From Bacteroidaceae bacterium (lineage in GTDB: Bacteria; Bacteroidota; Bacteroidia; Bacteroidales; Bacteroidaceae), in assembly GCA_016302965.1 (NCBI GenBank), contig JAEDMP010000025.1, forward strand, positions 1 through 29,981: a stretch of 29,981 bases of DNA. Reading direction: 5' to 3'. Positions within the stretch are counted from its first letter, which is position 1, and each line of letters begins with the position of its first letter. The notes under the pieces are model-generated. The model was not told where the DNA came from. It saw only the letters and a program-made list of their open reading frames with translations, and did no database searches. Of the stretch, positions 8,313-15,504 are shown in pieces. A program made the translations under genes and the position numbers.

Positions 8313-8360
8313 ATAAGGGGTTAAAGGGTTAAAGGGTTAAAGGGTTAAGGGGTTAAAGGG
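8313..8360. repeat. 8-bp tandem repeat between porW-like gene and porX
   Basis: Five consecutive TTAAAGGG units (8321-8360, the fourth changed to TTAAGGGG), preceded by one decayed copy, fill almost the whole 55-base spacer between the stop of the TPR lipoprotein gene and the porX start on the minus strand. On the coding strand the unit is CCCTTTAA. The repeat begins directly next to the upstream stop codon and ends 7 bases before the porX ATG, so copy-number change would alter the spacing seen by ribosomes or RNA folding, not any reading frame. Confidence 0.9.
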
Positions 8361-8361
8361 G

Positions 8362-11300
8362 TCAGCGATAGAAATCCTCATCGAAGTCGAAACCGTCCTC
8401 GATGGGTGCATCCTGGTTGCCGCCGATGCTTTCGTTTCCATCGTTCCCTTCTTCTTCTCCCTCTTCGGATGCCTCCTCTTCGGGGTCACGCTGCTCGATG
8501 GTAGCGGGGATGGTGAGCAGTTGCTCATCGGTAATCTGGATGGGAGCCAGCTGCTCCTCGAAGAAGAGTTCATAGTCATTATAACTGTAGCGCGTGCCCA
8601 GCAGTTTGAGGTTGGCCTCGCTGATGATGACGCGGCGACAGGCGCGGAGCAACTCCTGGATGCCGGCATCGGCATGGAGTTTGCGCGCATACTGCAGCGC
8701 CTCGTCATAGCTGAGGAACCCGCTGATGAGCATCCGGGCGATACCGCCGTCATAGTCGGTGGCTATCTCGAAGTTACGCACCATGAAGTTGGTGAAGTTG
8801 TATTTCGCCATCTCATAGAGCAACTGGTTGGCATTGACCGAGTCGGGCTGGTAAGCCAAGAGGAAGATGTAGTTAGTGTTGCGTTCCACCGAGAGCGTAT
8901 CGGTAGAGGCGGAGTCGGCAGAGGCCGTCTGCACCGAGCGGCGCGACCAGATATCCCCGATGTCGAACTTGCCGCCATGGATGGTCCTGCCCTCCTGCAC
9001 GCCCTTGACAATCATGCCCGCAATGGGCGACACCTCATTGTCGGGATATTTCTCCACCACCATCTTCATGCGCACCAAGGCACTGTCCACCTCACCCTGA
9101 TTGAGCAGCGACAAGCCCTCGACAAAGACAAACTTCGGCCGGTTGGCCCCCATGGGGAAACGCTCTTCCGAGAGCTTCACATTGGCCATCACCTCATCGA
9201 AACGATTATCCTTAAAAGCCTGATAGGTAGCGGTATAGATAGAGTCCTCAATCTGCACCCCAAAGCGCGCATTCTCCTCGAAATAGGGATTGCTGAGCAG
9301 TAGCGTCCACTGGCTTTCGGGATAGGTGGATTGGAGCTGGAGCAGACAGTCGGCCGCCTTTTCCTTCATGCCCAACCGGGAGTAGAGCAGGAAGAGATGG
9401 TACCAGGCCTCATCGTTCTTGGCATAGTCGGCATACTGGCCGGTGAGGCGCAGCAACGTCTTTTCGGAGAGACGCAGGTTGTCGAGTTTGTCCTTGAAGA
9501 TGACGCCGGCATTGAAGAGTCCCTCCTTGATGATATCGTCGCTGGCCGCCTTCTGCTCTTCGGTGAAGGGAATCTGGGCGAGATAATACTCGCGCTTGTG
9601 GGGGTCGTTGGCAGCGCTGTCGGCCTCGGCCTGCTCCTTGTCGGGCTTGGGCGCGTCGATGGAGTCGGCGATGGCTGTGGAGTCGGCAGCAGCCAGTTCG
9701 CTGTCGGCCTGCTGCTCGTCGGATGGCGATGCCAGGTTGACCACGGTTCGGTTGGAGCGTTGCCAGTCGTCCACATTCTCGCGCTTGCCCCATTGCTGCT
9801 GGAAGGCGGTCTTGCCTTGATTCACCGTCATGGGGTTATAGAAATAGAAGCCGCCTCCCTTGTTGTCTTTCTGCTGGTTCTGGGTCTGGGTGGTGTTCTG
9901 CCGCTGGTTGGTGCGGTTGCCCACGGCTCCCTGCTTCTGCAACTGCTGTTCGGCCTCCGCCTCCTGCTGTTTGCGTTTCTCCTCCTTCTCCTTCTTGATC
10001 AGCGCCTCAATCACACGGTCGATGGCCTTGTTGCGATCGGCCTCGTTCATGGCTGCCAGCTGCTGCAGCGAGTCTTGCAGATGCACCGCTTCGGTATGGG
10101 GCACCAGTTCGTCGAGCACCTTGGACCGATGGTCAAGTTCTTCGTAATCAGGCCGTTCCTTGTCGAGCAATCCGATGGCCTCCCCATAGCAACGCTTGGC
10201 GTCGCTGTATTTCTCCATCTGCCAGTAGAGGTTGCCGAGATGGAGGAGTAGCACTCCCTTCTCAATGCCGCTTCGGGTGGCTTTCTCGTTGCCTTTCTCG
10301 TAGGCAGCGATGGCTTGTACGGTATCTTTCTGGAGCAGATGGATATTGCCGATGGCATAGTATACCTGGTCGAGATACTCCAGGTTCTTGTCGGATGCCG
10401 CCATGCGCTTGAGCTTGCGGATCATCTGTTTCGAGCGCTGTCCGGCCATCACCTCCGTCTGGGCGATACGCGCATTGAATTCCAGCTGATAGGGCGGATT
10501 GAGCCTCACCACATGCCCGAACGCCTTGTAAGCCTCCGTGCGGTTGCCCAGTTCGGCCTGCAGCTGTCCCATGAGATACCACTCGCGGGCCTTCTGCTTG
10601 CGACGCTTCTCATGCTTGATGACCTTCTCGAGATAAGGCACCGCCTCGGCATACTGCTTGCTGCGGATATGGAAGTCGGCCAGGGTATAATCCCAGTCGG
10701 CACGGGCCCGATAGTGCATGGTGTCGCGTTTCATCTTCGTGATGACATCCTCGGCATCATAGAGCCAGTCGAGCTCCACATAACTCTTGGCCAGCCAGGC
10801 CCGGGCAATGCCGTTGATGGCCGGCTGGGTGGCATAGAGTCGCGACATATAGGAGAAGGTGGCAGCAGCCTCGTCAAACTTTCCCGTCTGGAACTGCGAC
10901 TTGCCCATGAGCAGCCATGCCTTCCAGATGAAGGGGTTATACTCCCGTCGCGAGAGCCACTCCACATCCTTGGCGTTCTTGCGTCGGCTCTTCTTCCACT
11001 CGGGCCGCTTCTTGATGCTGTGCAGCTTGATGGCCTTCTCGGCCTTCTCGATGGCGCGGTCGAAATTCGCCTTGCCCAGGTCCACACTGCTCTTGTTGCC
11101 CACGGTATAGAGGGGAATCATCTCCGTGAAGTTGTCCTTGTTGCCATTCTCCTTCTCTTCCGCCCCGTCGATAAAGGCCAGGCTGCCGTTGTAGTAGGTA
11201 TTGTAACGGGCATTGAAGGCATGCCACCATCGGCTGCGGCCGGTGTTGTTCTTGGTCGAGCAGGACGAGAGAAGCAACAGCAACATCAGCCATAGCAATC

Positions 11301-11364
11301 CGCGCCAGCAACGGATAAGTTTGCCGGCGGCAGAGGGCCTGTGATATGGAGTGTAGCGATACAT
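8362..11364 (-). CDS. PorW/SprE-like TPR lipoprotein (type IX secretion)
   Basis: This 1000-residue lipoprotein starts with a signal peptide whose lipobox is LSSC (Cys35), directly followed by the STKNNTGRSRWWHAFNARYN TYYNGSLAF region, which matches the SprE/PorW start of mature protein. Residues about 75-460 are tetratricopeptide repeats (for example KFDEAAATFSYMSRLYATQP). A Gln/Lys-rich low-complexity linker (about 465-500) and an acidic Ala/Asp linker (about 555-595) join a second TPR-like part (about 600-860). The C-terminus is very acidic (EEEASEEGEEEGNDG). PorW/SprE is an outer-membrane-associated lipoprotein needed for type IX secretion, proposed to link the PorK-PorN ring to the Sov pore. 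The next gene, porX, regulates the same system. Assignment rests on the N-terminal motif and context; other TPR lipoproteins are possible. Confidence 0.8.
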   Translation of the reverse strand: MYRYTPYHRPSAAGKLIRCWRGLLWLMLLLLLSSCSTKNNTGRSRWWHAFNARYNTYYNGSLAFIDGAEEKENGNKDNFTEMIPLYTVGNKSSVDLGKANFDRAIEKAEKAIKLHSIKKRPEWKKSRRKNAKDVEWLSRREYNPFIWKAWLLMGKSQFQTGKFDEAAATFSYMSRLYATQPAINGIARAWLAKSYVELDWLYDAEDVITKMKRDTMHYRARADWDYTLADFHIRSKQYAEAVPYLEKVIKHEKRRKQKAREWYLMGQLQAELGNRTEAYKAFGHVVRLNPPYQLEFNARIAQTEVMAGQRSKQMIRKLKRMAASDKNLEYLDQVYYAIGNIHLLQKDTVQAIAAYEKGNEKATRSGIEKGVLLLHLGNLYWQMEKYSDAKRCYGEAIGLLDKERPDYEELDHRSKVLDELVPHTEAVHLQDSLQQLAAMNEADRNKAIDRVIEALIKKEKEEKRKQQEAEAEQQLQKQGAVGNRTNQRQNTTQTQNQQKDNKGGGFYFYNPMTVNQGKTAFQQQWGKRENVDDWQRSNRTVVNLASPSDEQQADSELAAADSTAIADSIDAPKPDKEQAEADSAANDPHKREYYLAQIPFTEEQKAASDDIIKEGLFNAGVIFKDKLDNLRLSEKTLLRLTGQYADYAKNDEAWYHLFLLYSRLGMKEKAADCLLQLQSTYPESQWTLLLSNPYFEENARFGVQIEDSIYTATYQAFKDNRFDEVMANVKLSEERFPMGANRPKFVFVEGLSLLNQGEVDSALVRMKMVVEKYPDNEVSPIAGMIVKGVQEGRTIHGGKFDIGDIWSRRSVQTASADSASTDTLSVERNTNYIFLLAYQPDSVNANQLLYEMAKYNFTNFMVRNFEIATDYDGGIARMLISGFLSYDEALQYARKLHADAGIQELLRACRRVIISEANLKLLGTRYSYNDYELFFEEQLAPIQITDEQLLTIPATIEQRDPEEEASEEGEEEGNDGNESIGGNQDAPIEDGFDFDEDFYR

Positions 11365-11419
11365 CTTATATATAAACCCGGGAAAGGGGCTATTTATTGT
11401 TTCCTCACCTGTATTTTTA

Positions 11420-12265
11420 TCACCTTTTTACATCCTTTTCCACTCCTTCAAGTGCATCTGCTTTCCGGATGAATCCCTTGCCCACACGCAGGAGCAGATA
11501 GAGGAGGATGGAGAAACAGATGATGGCGGCGCCCGAGGGCACATTGAACCAATAGGAGAGGGCCAGTCCGGCCAGACAGCCTATGCAGCCAAAGAGAATG
11601 CTGAGCAGCATCATCGACTGGAGACGCGAGGTGAAGAGGGCCGCCGTGGTCTGGGGTATCGTGAGCAGGCTGATTACCAATACGATACCCACCAAGCGAA
11701 GCGTGGCCACCACCGTGAGGGCAATGATGACCATGAGCAGATATTCGACAAGAGTGACGGGCAGATGAAGCGAACGGGCAAAGACCGCATCGAACGCCAC
11801 GGCACGGATGAGCCGGAAGCCCAGCGTGAAACAGAGCAGGGTGAAGGCGGTGACTGCCCCGAGCAGCCACAGGTCGGAGCCGGTGATGGTGAGGATGCTG
11901 CCGAAGAGATAGGAAGAGAGGTCGCTCATGAAGCCGGGGGTGAGGAAGCAACAGATGATGCCCAGGCTCATGCCAAAGGTCCAGAAGAGGGCGATGGCCG
12001 AGTCTTCGCGCACCTTACCCTGCCGCGAGAGCCACTGGATGCCGCATGCGCTCGCCACCGCAAAGACCAGTGCGGAGAGCAGGGGATTGATGCCCAGCCA
12101 CACGCCGAGGCCGATGCCGCCCAGCGAAGCATGGGAGAGACCGCCGCTGATGAACACCAGGCGGCGGCTGACAATATAGGTGCCCACCATCCCGCAGAGG
12201 ATGCTGGCCAGCAGACTGCCCAAGAGGGCGTATTGGAAAAAACTATAACTGAGGATGCTCATCAT
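11420..12265 (-). CDS. ABC-3 family metal (zinc/manganese/iron) ABC transporter permease
   Basis: The 281-residue protein has about eight hydrophobic segments and the ABC-3 family pattern: N-terminal GSLLASILCGMVGTYIVSRR, then VFISGGLSHASLGGIGLGV (the conserved Ser-His-Ala segment), later RLVGIVLVISLLTIPQTTAA and a C-terminal GAAIICFSILLYLLLR. This is the membrane subunit of ZnuABC/MntABC-type importers of divalent metal. No matching ATPase or metal-binding protein gene is next to it, so partners must be elsewhere, as is often seen in this phylum. The start lies inside a heptamer repeat: two ATG codons in tandem (12260-12265), and other ATGs upstream in the repeat, make the exact start uncertain. 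Confidence 0.9.
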   Translation of the reverse strand: MMSILSYSFFQYALLGSLLASILCGMVGTYIVSRRLVFISGGLSHASLGGIGLGVWLGINPLLSALVFAVASACGIQWLSRQGKVREDSAIALFWTFGMSLGIICCFLTPGFMSDLSSYLFGSILTITGSDLWLLGAVTAFTLLCFTLGFRLIRAVAFDAVFARSLHLPVTLVEYLLMVIIALTVVATLRLVGIVLVISLLTIPQTTAALFTSRLQSMMLLSILFGCIGCLAGLALSYWFNVPSGAAIICFSILLYLLLRVGKGFIRKADALEGVEKDVKR

Positions 12266-12332
12266 TCATCAATCATCATTCATCGTTCATCAATCATCAT
12301 TCATCAATCATCAATCATCATTCATCATTCAT
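12263..12332. repeat. Heptamer tandem repeat (10 units) across a gene junction
   Basis: Ten back-to-back 7-bp units, CATTCAT, CAATCAT or CGTTCAT on plus (ATGAATG, ATGATTG, ATGAACG on the coding strand), run from 12263 to 12332. The array holds the stop codon and last codons of the small membrane protein gene (stop at 12318-12320), the entire 52-base spacer and the start codon of the permease gene. Each unit contains an ATG, so start codons occur in all three frames. Confidence 0.92.
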
Positions 12333-12722
12333 CAGCATCATCACTTCATCCTTGACCTGATTGGGCAATTCCACTCCGCGCAGCACGAGACTGCGGTTCC
12401 AGGCAGCCACTTCCTCGGGGCGCATGGTGTAGAGAATCTGCCGGAACGCTTCGGCCTCCTCGTCGGTATAGGCATCAGAAGGTCGTCCCCGGAAGGCATC
12501 CAACTCTTCGTCATCGAAATATTCTATTTCCTTGACTGCCGCCTCGAGCATACATTCCTGTTCACACTTGCTGTTCTCACCCGTACAGGTGGAGCAGTCA
12601 GCCCCCACCTGTATCGGATCCTCTGCGGCTGCAGGGTCGCGGTGGGAGAGTTTGTCGGAGAGTTTCACACCGATGGCAGTGAGCACGCCGAGCAACAGAA
12701 TGGATAAGATAAGCCAGAACAT
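12318..12722 (-). CDS. Small Cys-containing membrane-anchored protein, function unknown
   Basis: I do not recognise a characterised family. The 134-residue product has one N-terminal membrane segment (FWLILSILLLGVLTAIGVKL, 2-21), then a Cys group C43-x2-C46-x6-C53-x3-C57 (DCSTCTGENSKCEQEC) that could bind metal or an iron-sulfur centre, then an acidic part (EIEYFDDEELDAFRGRPSDA) and a helical C-terminus. It resembles Bacteroidota proteins commonly found beside aroA. It starts 28 bases after aroA. Its last codons lie in the heptamer repeat, so its C-terminal tail (MNDE) is repeat-encoded and could vary between strains. Position next to a metal ABC permease hints at metal handling, which is inference only. 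Confidence 0.75.
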   Translation of the reverse strand: MFWLILSILLLGVLTAIGVKLSDKLSHRDPAAAEDPIQVGADCSTCTGENSKCEQECMLEAAVKEIEYFDDEELDAFRGRPSDAYTDEEAEAFRQILYTMRPEEVAAWNRSLVLRGVELPNQVKDEVMMLMNDE

Positions 12723-12750
12723 GATACCGTATGATTGGATACAACGTGGG

Positions 12751-14013
12751 TTATTGACTCACCTGGAACACCTCGCTCCAGAAGTGAGGATAGGACTTGG
12801 TCACCACCTGGGGGTTGCGGATAACCAGCTGCGGGAAACGATGGGCAGCGGGAGCAAAGGCCATGGCCATACGGTGGTCGGCATAGGTGTCGATGGCCGG
12901 ATGGGCTTGGGGTTCGCAGCGTTCGCCCTCCCAATAGAGTTCATTGTCGTTGCGGCTGCCCACCACATAGCCCAGTTTGCGCAATTCGGTCTGCAAGGCA
13001 ACGATACGGTCGGTCTCCTTGATTTTCAGCGACTGCAGACCTGTGAAGCGGAAGTGGGTTCCCATCACGGCACAGCAAACCACCACGGTCTGTGCCAGGT
13101 CGGGACAGTTGACAAAGTCGTATTCAAGCCGGCTGACAGGGGCACTGCCCTTGGTCAGCACCAGGTCGCCGTCACGGAAGTCTGCATGCACCCCCAGCGG
13201 GCGGAAGATCTCTCTGACCACCGCATCTCCCTGACGGCTCTGCTCATCCAGTCCGGGCAACACCAACCGAGCCTCTGCATCATCGGTGAGCGCCATCATC
13301 TCAAACCAATAAGAGGCGGCACTCCAGTCGCTCTCCACCCGATAGGGACGGCGCTGATAGCCCGTAGGAGCCACGTCAATCACGGGTCCCTGCCAGCTGA
13401 CCGAGGCACCAAAATCGCGCATCATGCCGAGCGTCATCTCGATATAGGGCCGGGAAATCATCTCGCCCGTGAGACGCAGGCGCAAGCCGCGGTTAAGGGT
13501 GGGCGCAATCATCAGCAAGGCAGAGATATACTGCGAACTGACATGTCCCGCCATCTCCAGTTCCCCTCCCTCCAGCTGTCGGCCTTGAACCGACAAGGGC
13601 GGGAAGCCCTCCTCACCCCTATAGCGGATAGAGGCACCCAGCTGCCTCAAGGCGTCCACCAGCAGGCGGATGGGGCGCTGCCTCATGCGCTCGCTGCCCG
13701 TAATCAGCCGTTCGCCGGGCGTGGTGGCCAGCAGGGCAGTGAGAAAGCGCATGGCGGTGCCCGCCGCACCGATATCGATGTGCGAGGGCAGTCCGTTGAG
13801 GGCTTCCACCATCACCCGGGTGTCATCGCAGTCGGAGAGATTGACCAATGGGGATGCCATCGCGCCATCGCCCTGGCTTCGCGAAGCCAAAGCGTTGAGG
13901 ATAAGGGCTCTGTTACTGATACTTTTCGATGCGGGCAGCGTGATGCGGGCACGGAGCGTAGCCGGAATGCTGATCTGATATTGCTTTGTTGAGTCTGTCT
14001 GTGGATGATTCAT
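12751..14013 (-). CDS. aroA: 3-phosphoshikimate 1-carboxyvinyltransferase (EPSP synthase)
   Basis: This 420-residue enzyme transfers the enolpyruvyl group of phosphoenolpyruvate to shikimate-3-phosphate, the sixth step of the shikimate pathway to aromatic amino acids. Family marks are LPASKSISNRALIL (26-39, phosphate-binding Lys/Ser), DIGAAGTAMRFLTALL (79-94), QRPIRLLVDAL (111-121), SSQYISALLM, SLKIKETDRI and YADHRMAMAF near the end. In the GxAGTAMRPL motif the Pro of E. coli AroA is Phe here. Length is normal. It has its own promoter-like boxes (14060-14094) after the LacI-family gene and appears to lead the run of co-oriented genes down to tsaE. Confidence 0.96.
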   Translation of the reverse strand: MNHPQTDSTKQYQISIPATLRARITLPASKSISNRALILNALASRSQGDGAMASPLVNLSDCDDTRVMVEALNGLPSHIDIGAAGTAMRFLTALLATTPGERLITGSERMRQRPIRLLVDALRQLGASIRYRGEEGFPPLSVQGRQLEGGELEMAGHVSSQYISALLMIAPTLNRGLRLRLTGEMISRPYIEMTLGMMRDFGASVSWQGPVIDVAPTGYQRRPYRVESDWSAASYWFEMMALTDDAEARLVLPGLDEQSRQGDAVVREIFRPLGVHADFRDGDLVLTKGSAPVSRLEYDFVNCPDLAQTVVVCCAVMGTHFRFTGLQSLKIKETDRIVALQTELRKLGYVVGSRNDNELYWEGERCEPQAHPAIDTYADHRMAMAFAPAAHRFPQLVIRNPQVVTKSYPHFWSEVFQVSQ

Positions 14014-14059
14014 GCTTGAAGAAATGCGTAATATTCGTTTTGGTTGTATTTACAGACTG

Positions 14060-14094
14060 CAAATTTAATCAAAATAAACGAGACTGTTCACAAA
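14060..14094 (-). promoter_or_regulatory. Promoter of aroA and the following genes
   Basis: On the minus strand TAAATTTG (14067 to 14060) matches the Bacteroidota -7 box, with TTTG (14094 to 14091) 23 bases upstream, slightly further than the usual 19-21. It lies in the 101-base gap between the LacI-family stop and the aroA start and predicts a leader of about 40 nt. Confidence 0.6.
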
Positions 14095-14114
14095 AAAAAC
14101 GATAATCGCTCTTT

Positions 14115-15140
14115 CTACTGCATTTTTTTGATGGAGGTGTCACGTATCACGAGCTTTTGCGGTACGATTTTCTTGTAGATTGTGCGGTCTCCGGCTATTC
14201 CCTTGAGCAATAGCTGACAAGCCGTCTGCCCCATCAACTGCGACTGGTCGACGATGGCCGAGAGGCGCGGCGTGACATACTCGGCATGTGCATCGTCGGT
14301 AAAACCGATGATGGCCACATCGTCGGGAATACACAATCCCATGTTCTTCACAGCGGTGAATGCCGCAAAAGAGATGATATCATTGAAAGCCAGAATGGCA
14401 TCGGGCCGGTTGGGCGACTGCAGCAGACGGGTAGTGTTGCGCAGTGCCACATCGAAATCAATGGAGTCACACGACACCAGTTCGCGTTCTATCGGGATGC
14501 GGTTTTCACGCAGCGCCTCCAGGTAACCATGCTTGCGCCGCTTCACCATATCCAGATGGTTGGGTCCACCGATGAAGGCAATCCTCCGGCTGCCATTGTC
14601 GATGAGATGCTGGGTGGCGAGCTGTGCCGCCTCATCCCCATTGGCGGTGACCGACGAGAACTTGTCGGTGTTGTAGGTTCTGCCAAAGAAGACCAATGGA
14701 ATGCCCATCTGGGCAATCTCCTCGAAATGGGAATAGTCGGTAGTGCTTTGTGCGAGACAGGCCACGATGCCCTCGACATGCATGCTGATAAAGTTGTCAA
14801 TGGCTCGGGCTTCGGCCTGAAAATCCTCGTGGCTGTTGGCGCTGATGACGGAGTAGCCGGCCCGTGAAGCCTCCTCCTCGATGCCGTCGAGCACGGCCGC
14901 ATAATAGTGGGTGAGCAGATTGGGCACCACCACGCCGATAATCTTCGGAGCATCCATACGCAGACTCTGGGCAAAGGGATTGGGTCGGTAGTTGAGTTTC
15001 CGGGCCAGTTCTTTTACTTTCTCCTGCATGTCCTTTCCTATTTCGGGACTGTTGCGGAGTGCGCGACTGACGGTGGCGATACTGACACCGAGCTCTTTTG
15101 CCAAGTCTTTCAACGATGTTCGATGTTTGTTTACAGACAT
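14115..15140 (-). CDS. LacI/GalR-family transcriptional regulator
   Basis: The 341-residue protein has the LacI helix-turn-helix at 8-30 (SLKDLAKELGVSIATVSRAL) and hinge helix NYRPNPFAQSLR, then a periplasmic-binding-protein-like sensor domain from about residue 65 (KIIGVVVPNLLTHYYAAVLD) to the C-terminus, with the usual FIGG, AILAFND and IPDDVAIIGF segments. Such regulators usually sense a sugar or related small molecule and repress or activate catabolic genes; no sugar-use gene is adjacent, so the ligand is unknown. Its own promoter carries a LacI-type operator, which points to autoregulation. Gene and promoter are separated by about 110 nt of leader. Confidence 0.93.
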   Translation of the reverse strand: MSVNKHRTSLKDLAKELGVSIATVSRALRNSPEIGKDMQEKVKELARKLNYRPNPFAQSLRMDAPKIIGVVVPNLLTHYYAAVLDGIEEEASRAGYSVISANSHEDFQAEARAIDNFISMHVEGIVACLAQSTTDYSHFEEIAQMGIPLVFFGRTYNTDKFSSVTANGDEAAQLATQHLIDNGSRRIAFIGGPNHLDMVKRRKHGYLEALRENRIPIERELVSCDSIDFDVALRNTTRLLQSPNRPDAILAFNDIISFAAFTAVKNMGLCIPDDVAIIGFTDDAHAEYVTPRLSAIVDQSQLMGQTACQLLLKGIAGDRTIYKKIVPQKLVIRDTSIKKMQ

Positions 15141-15248
15141 AGACGAATTGTTTTTTTAGATGTTTTTGAGTTTGCCTATCGAATAGTTGCATCTGTGTGT
15201 CCGTGGGCGAAACTAGAAGAAATGTAAGCTGAATAGTGCTTTGTGCGG

Positions 15249-15279
15249 CAAATTTACAAAAAAAACCGCAAACCGCAAA
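15249..15279 (-). promoter_or_regulatory. Promoter of the LacI-family gene
   Basis: On the minus strand TTTG (15279 to 15276) and TAAATTTG (15256 to 15249) are exactly 19 bases apart, an ideal Bacteroidota promoter. Transcription would start near 15243, giving a leader of about 100 nt. Confidence 0.75.
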
Positions 15280-15287
15280 CGTTTACG
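15274..15287. promoter_or_regulatory. Likely LacI-family operator
   Basis: CGCAAACGTTTACG is a 14-bp near-palindrome (six of seven positions symmetric) around a central CG, the typical form of a LacI/GalR-family site. It overlaps the -33 box of the LacI-family gene's own promoter, as expected for autorepression, and lies about 17 bases from the -33 box of an opposed plus-strand promoter candidate. Confidence 0.6.
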
Positions 15288-15303
15288 TTCACTTTTTCAT
15301 GAT

Positions 15304-15339
15304 TTTGATACAAAATTCGTACAAATATGCGTACCTTTG
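15304..15339 (+). promoter_or_regulatory. Plus-strand promoter candidate
   Basis: TACCTTTG (15332-15339) matches TAnnTTTG; the nearest upstream TTTG (15304-15307) is 24 bases away, longer than ideal. No protein gene follows on this strand before the terminator at 15392-15427. Confidence 0.45.
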
Positions 15340-15344
15340 CATCG

Positions 15345-15430
15345 AAATTAGAATGAGTAATGAATAGTTGATAATAAGTTAGTTAGAAAACAAAAAGCAA
15401 GGCCGTCGGGAGACACCCTTGCTTTTTTTT
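15345..15430 (+). ncRNA. Candidate small RNA
   Basis: A promoter-like TACCTTTG box (15332-15339) is followed about 85 bases later by a strong hairpin with eight T residues, and nothing longer than a four-codon frame (ATG AGT AAT GAA, from 15353) lies between. This would produce a transcript of about 85 nt, divergent from the LacI-family gene. The hairpin also serves the opposite strand, so its presence alone does not prove a plus-strand RNA. Confidence 0.35.
15392..15430. terminator. Bidirectional intrinsic terminator
   Basis: AAAAAGCAAGG (15392-15402) pairs with CCTTGCTTTTT (15417-15427), with an inner GTC/GAC pair, and is followed by a T run on plus and by TTTTTGTTTT on minus. It ends the minus-strand metal efflux operon, 75 bases after the G3E GTPase stop, and would also end the small plus-strand transcript. 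Confidence 0.85.
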
Positions 15431-15504
15431 ATTTTTCGGCCTTGATGGTCGGCTATCCGTTACGCATCCCGGCCTTTTTCCAAGTGGCCAAAGTACGAGG
15501 CCAT

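Noticed and set aside
8313..8360. 8-mer array considered as CRISPR or replication iterons
   Set aside because: Units are too short and have no spacers for CRISPR; no replication initiator, DnaA boxes or AT-rich unwinding region are near.
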